Source: Nitrososphaerota archaeon (GTDB lineage Archaea > Thermoproteota > Nitrososphaeria > Nitrososphaerales > Nitrosopumilaceae). From it: a stretch of 6,081 bases of DNA. The stretch is from NCBI GenBank assembly GCA_016200035.1, contig JACQFM010000057.1:1-6081 (forward strand), written 5' to 3'. The notes under the pieces are model-generated. The model saw only the letters and a program-made list of their open reading frames with translations, was not told the origin of the DNA and did no database searches. A program made the position numbers and the translations under genes. This document shows positions 4,237 through 6,081 of this stretch, in pieces. Positions within the stretch are counted from its first letter, which is position 1, and every line of letters starts with the position of its first letter.

Positions 4237-4783
4237 GTGTGTCTCTCTTTTTCCAAGCAATGTCTCTAATCATTTTTCTTTTATTTATAACACGAGCTAT
4301 TACAAAAAGCAGATCAGAAAGTCGGTTAATATAAATCTGGCAAAATTTGTTTATCTTTTCTTTCTCGGCTAAACTCACTATGTTAGTTTCTGCTCGTCTA
4401 GATATGGCACGGGCCGTATGTACTTGAGATGCTACAGGATCACCGCCTGGTAAAATAAAATAAGTAATAGCAGGCAACTCCTTTTCCAAACTGTCGATAT
4501 TATTTTCAAGAAATCGTACCATTTCCTCTTCTGTTCTATTTGAGGTGTCCTTGACATTCTCGTTCGCTAGGTCTGCGCCTACCACAAACAGGTCATTTTG
4601 TATTCTTGTAAGCAAATTCTGAATGTCCTTATCTAATTTAGATGAGAGAATAATTCCAAGTGATGAATTGAGCTCATCGATGCTACCGTATGCTACTATT
4701 CTAGGATTGGATTTTGATATCCGTTTTCCACCAATAAGTCCAGTAGAACCATCATCACCTGTTTTTGTATAAATTTTAACCAT
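4232..4783 (-). CDS. pduO: Cob(I)alamin adenosyltransferase, PduO-type
   Basis: This enzyme transfers the adenosyl group of ATP to cob(I)alamin, making adenosylcobalamin (coenzyme B12). The 183-residue length suits a single-domain PduO family member, a trimeric five-helix bundle. The N-terminal ATP motif is TKTGDDGSTGL (6-16), with GGKRI (18-22) and RIVAYGSIDELNS (28-40). The central FILPGGDPVA (109-118) holds the Phe next to the corrin, followed by HTARAISRRAE (122-132) with its conserved arginines, and the C-terminal signature YINRLSDLLFVIARVIN (151-167). I start at ATG 4781-4783; a TTG directly before it (4784-4786) is possible but unnecessary. In ammonia-oxidising archaea the cofactor would serve B12 enzymes such as methylmalonyl-CoA mutase of the 3-hydroxypropionate/4-hydroxybutyrate cycle. 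No cobalamin gene lies beside it and no riboswitch is evident upstream. Confidence 0.96.
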   Translation of the reverse strand: MVKIYTKTGDDGSTGLIGGKRISKSNPRIVAYGSIDELNSSLGIILSSKLDKDIQNLLTRIQNDLFVVGADLANENVKDTSNRTEEEMVRFLENNIDSLEKELPAITYFILPGGDPVASQVHTARAISRRAETNIVSLAEKEKINKFCQIYINRLSDLLFVIARVINKRKMIRDIAWKKRDTL

Positions 4784-4803
4784 CAACTCACTGATAATTT
4801 TGG

Positions 4804-4813
4804 CATTTTTATC
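4804..4813 (-). promoter_or_regulatory. Candidate TATA box for the adenosyltransferase gene
   Basis: GATAAAAATG on the minus strand is centred about 26 bases upstream of the ATG at 4781-4783, consistent with a leaderless transcript. It lies back to back with the plus-strand promoter of the C2H2 gene in a 73-base divergent spacer. Confidence 0.38.
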
Positions 4814-4822
4814 TTGTTCGAA

Positions 4823-4832
4823 TTATTTAATA
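4823..4832 (+). promoter_or_regulatory. TATA box of the C2H2 finger-HD phosphohydrolase operon
   Basis: TTATTTAATA is a good archaeal box A centred about 29 bases before the ATG at 4857, giving a leader of zero to four bases. No Shine-Dalgarno precedes that ATG. Confidence 0.55.
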
Positions 4833-4856
4833 GTGCTTGAATTAATCCGTTAGAAC

Positions 4857-4979
4857 ATGTCGGAACTAGTCTGCCCATATTGTGAATCAAAATTTGGTGA
4901 CAAAAAGGATCTTTCAAAACACATTGATAGAATTCACGGAGGCGCTGGACTCTTAGAAGGCGATACAAGGAAATTTTGA
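4857..4979 (+). CDS. 40-residue single C2H2 zinc finger protein
   Basis: ATG 4857-4859 to TGA 4977-4979. Residues 4-27 form one classical C2H2 finger: Cys6-x2-Cys9, a 12-residue spacer, His22-x4-His27, ending in RIHGG. The spacer contains Phe13 and Leu19, which are the hydrophobic-core residues of the fold. A 13-residue tail (GAGLLEGDTRKF region) completes the protein. Single-finger proteins of 40-60 residues are common in archaea and can bind DNA, RNA or protein; no target can be read here. The stop codon shares its last base with the ATG of the HD gene (TGATG), so the two are translationally coupled. That makes a functional link to the phosphohydrolase or its expression likely but unproven. 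Confidence 0.85.
   Translation: MSELVCPYCESKFGDKKDLSKHIDRIHGGAGLLEGDTRKF
4967..4971 (+). promoter_or_regulatory. Shine-Dalgarno AAGGA of the HD gene
   Basis: AAGGA lies inside the last codons of the finger gene, seven bases before the ATG at 4979. It supports that start over the adjoining TTG at 4976 and fits a second gene in an operon. Confidence 0.6.
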
Positions 4980-5509
4980 TGTTGTTTGAATTTTTCTATC
5001 GCGTAGCAGAACTGAAAAAAATTCCACGTAAAGGTTGGCAAGACAAAGTTGGCATACTTCAACCCGAATCTGTAGCCGATCACTCCTATAACATGGCAAT
5101 AATGGCCATGGTACTTTCGGACTTGAAAGGCCTTGACACACAGAAAATTCTGAAAATGTCACTGCTACATGATCTCGCAGAATCTGTAATTGGCGATTTA
5201 ACCCCTGATGAGATTTCAAGAAAAGATAAAGCGCAATTAGAAAATCAAACAATGGCTGAAATTCTGTCAAAGCTGCCGATAAAAATTGCACATGATTATA
5301 CAATAATATGGGAAGAATATCAGCAAGGAAGTTCTAAGGAGGCCAGCCTGGTGCACGAAGTAGACCGACTGGAAATGGCCTTGCAAGCTAAAAAATACAT
5401 AACGGAGGGATATTCGAGTGATAAGCTCCAAACATTTCTAAAGACAGCACGAGAGAATGTCAAAAGTAAGGAAGTCCAAGAAATTCTAGACGAAATATCG
5501 TATAAATAA
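4979..5509 (+). CDS. HD-domain phosphohydrolase, HDDC2/YfbR-like 5'-deoxynucleotidase
   Basis: A 176-residue all-helical HD protein. The opening FFYRVAELKKIPRKGW (5-20) matches the N-terminal helix and RxGW motif of eukaryotic and archaeal HDDC2 proteins. Metal ligands are His35 in ESVADHSYNMA, the His64-Asp65 pair in LLHDLAESVIGDLTP, and Asp129 in HEVDRLEMALQA; Glu68 and Asp73 are the other conserved acids. IWEEYQQGSS (110-119) is also typical. Characterised relatives (E. coli YfbR) use a divalent metal to remove the phosphate from 2'-deoxynucleoside 5'-monophosphates, controlling dNTP pools. The length agrees with the family. The exact substrate is inferred from homology. It is co-transcribed with the C2H2 finger gene, and its last codons contain the TATA box of the next gene. 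Confidence 0.93.
   Translation: MLFEFFYRVAELKKIPRKGWQDKVGILQPESVADHSYNMAIMAMVLSDLKGLDTQKILKMSLLHDLAESVIGDLTPDEISRKDKAQLENQTMAEILSKLPIKIAHDYTIIWEEYQQGSSKEASLVHEVDRLEMALQAKKYITEGYSSDKLQTFLKTARENVKSKEVQEILDEISYK
5501..5508 (+). promoter_or_regulatory. TATA box inside the end of the HD gene
   Basis: TATAAATA is the best box A in the window. It is centred 26 bases before the ATG at 5531, exactly the distance for initiation at the start codon. It overlaps the final Tyr-Lys and stop codons of the HD gene. Confidence 0.65.
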
Positions 5510-5530
5510 CAAAATCGAGTATCTTGTTTT

Positions 5531-5878
5531 ATGCAATACTTTATGGCTTTAAAGATTGGAGAAAAAAGAGTAAAAGACGCTAGAGAATATTTGAACAAAT
5601 TTGTTAATGGTGCAGCAATGCCTGCTCTTGCTTTAAAAGACAGCAATACAAACGTGTGGGAACCTGTAGGTGAAGAAATTCTATATGCGGTTTTAAATGA
5701 CGCAGGCGGATATGTATTAACAGATGTTAGTGGATACATGATCATCCTATGCGATAAAAACGGAATTTCAAAAGCTATCGCAAGAGGGTTCGATATGGAA
5801 CGCAAGGATGCAGTGGTAAAGATGTTGCAGCAAGACAACATTCAAGAATATAAGGGAACAGTTTCTCTTCCAGTATAA
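5531..5878 (+). CDS. Unknown 115-residue protein
   Basis: ATG 5531 to TAA 5876-5878. A TATAAATA box 26 bases upstream places the transcription start on this ATG and favours it over the in-frame ATG at 5543 (MALKIGEKRV). A basic amphipathic helix, ALKIGEKRVKDAREYLNKF (about 6-24), is followed by MPALALKDSNTNVWEPVG and alternating strands EEILYAVLND, GGYVLTDVSGYMIILCDKNG (50-78). A helix, SKAIARGFDMERKDAVVKML (80-99), and a short tail follow. The central section, with three probable strands and Gly turns, looks like a small sensor fold, but I recognise no family. It has one Cys, no metal motif and no membrane segment. Confidence 0.83.
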   Translation: MQYFMALKIGEKRVKDAREYLNKFVNGAAMPALALKDSNTNVWEPVGEEILYAVLNDAGGYVLTDVSGYMIILCDKNGISKAIARGFDMERKDAVVKMLQQDNIQEYKGTVSLPV

Positions 5879-5974
5879 AGTTAGAAGGTTTGTTAAGGAG
5901 TAAAATAACTTATCAATAATTGTCAGAGCTCAAATATGTTGACTACTAGCCTTAAATGAATTTTTAAAACTTGT

Positions 5975-6081
5975 ATGACAGGAACTAATCCAAAATTGAA
6001 AAATCGATATTTTGTAAAGACAATTTCAAAGCGAATAATTGCTTCTGTCTTGTTAACAATGATGCTTGGAATTTCTAATGC
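5975..6081 (+). CDS. Partial exported or membrane-anchored protein, N-terminus only
   Basis: The ATG at 5975-5977 opens a frame that reaches the window edge (35 codons plus two bases). The N-terminus is basic (Lys7, Lys9, Arg11, Lys15, Lys19, Arg20), then a hydrophobic run IIASVLLTMMLGIS begins at residue 21. This is the pattern of a Sec signal peptide or a signal anchor. A weak CCTTAAATG element at 5950-5958 lies about 21 bases upstream. The 96-base gap after the previous gene holds nothing else I can support, apart from an isolated AAGGAG (5895-5900) with no start codon at a usable distance. The mature protein is not visible, so no function can be given. Confidence 0.7.
   Translation, partial: MTGTNPKLKNRYFVKTISKRIIASVLLTMMLGISN

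Noticed and set aside
4784..4857. Cobalamin riboswitch upstream of the adenosyltransferase
   Set aside because: Only 73 bases separate the divergent starts, with no room for the conserved B12-box architecture, and none of it is visible.
4783..5303. Two minus-strand open frames of 61 and 116 codons opposite the C2H2 and HD genes
   Set aside because: Both are antisense shadows of genes with clear metal-binding motifs; neither has a convincing promoter.
5320..5841. Minus-strand open frame of 173 codons spanning the end of the HD gene and the 115-residue gene
   Set aside because: It would cover two genes and the TATA box between them; its composition is typical of reverse-complemented coding DNA.
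5879..5974. AAGGAG at 5895-5900 as a ribosome binding site for a further small gene
   Set aside because: No start codon follows at a usable distance and the frames close quickly.
1..6081. CRISPR array, insertion sequence, integrase or defence island
   Set aside because: No regularly spaced repeats, terminal inverted repeats or mobile-element proteins are visible; the tRNA has no duplicated 3' end nearby that would mark an attachment site.

Overview
This AT-rich window is archaeal, most likely from the Nitrososphaeria (Thaumarchaeota). TATA elements sit 24-30 bases upstream of start codons, giving leaderless or nearly leaderless first genes. Shine-Dalgarno motifs appear mainly in front of internal operon genes. 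There are stand-alone Lrp/AsnC ligand-binding (RAM) domain proteins, several tiny zinc-binding proteins, a soluble class III nucleotidyl cyclase and a Nitrososphaeria-type protein of unknown function. The lineage is inferred from gene style, since the window holds no rRNA or ammonia-oxidation gene.

Layout: (1) 1-657, minus: the N-terminal 219 codons of an unknown helical protein that runs off the left edge. (2) 728-1677, plus: a 43-residue zinc ribbon and a class III cyclase, probably one operon. (3) 1674-1823, minus: a 49-residue Cys/His-rich protein meeting the cyclase tail to tail. (4) 1970-2773, plus: a leucine-zipper-tailed protein and a Nitrososphaeria-type unknown. (5) 2770-4032, minus: a VOC/glyoxalase-fold protein, two tandem RAM proteins (the downstream one starting with TTG inside the end of the upstream one) and a Lys-rich/acidic polyampholyte. 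(6) 4131-4204, minus: tRNA-Phe(GAA), just downstream of a PduO-type cob(I)alamin adenosyltransferase (4232-4783). (7) 4857-5509, plus: a 40-residue single C2H2 finger overlapping by one base an HDDC2/YfbR-like HD phosphohydrolase, then a 115-residue unknown protein (5531-5878) with its own TATA box inside the HD gene. (8) 5975-end: the start of an exported or membrane-anchored protein.

The assigned functions are housekeeping or signalling: cyclic nucleotide synthesis (or a degenerate cyclase), B12 cofactor activation, dNMP turnover, translation and small-molecule sensing by RAM domains. The most interesting signals are: three micro zinc proteins, two of them directly upstream of a nucleotide-related enzyme; a cyclase that keeps its metal and base-selecting residues but has Ser and Lys where the catalytic Asn and Arg normally stand; and two convergent gene pairs ending in the same interlocked stop tetranucleotide. 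I see no CRISPR array, insertion sequence, integrase or prophage gene.
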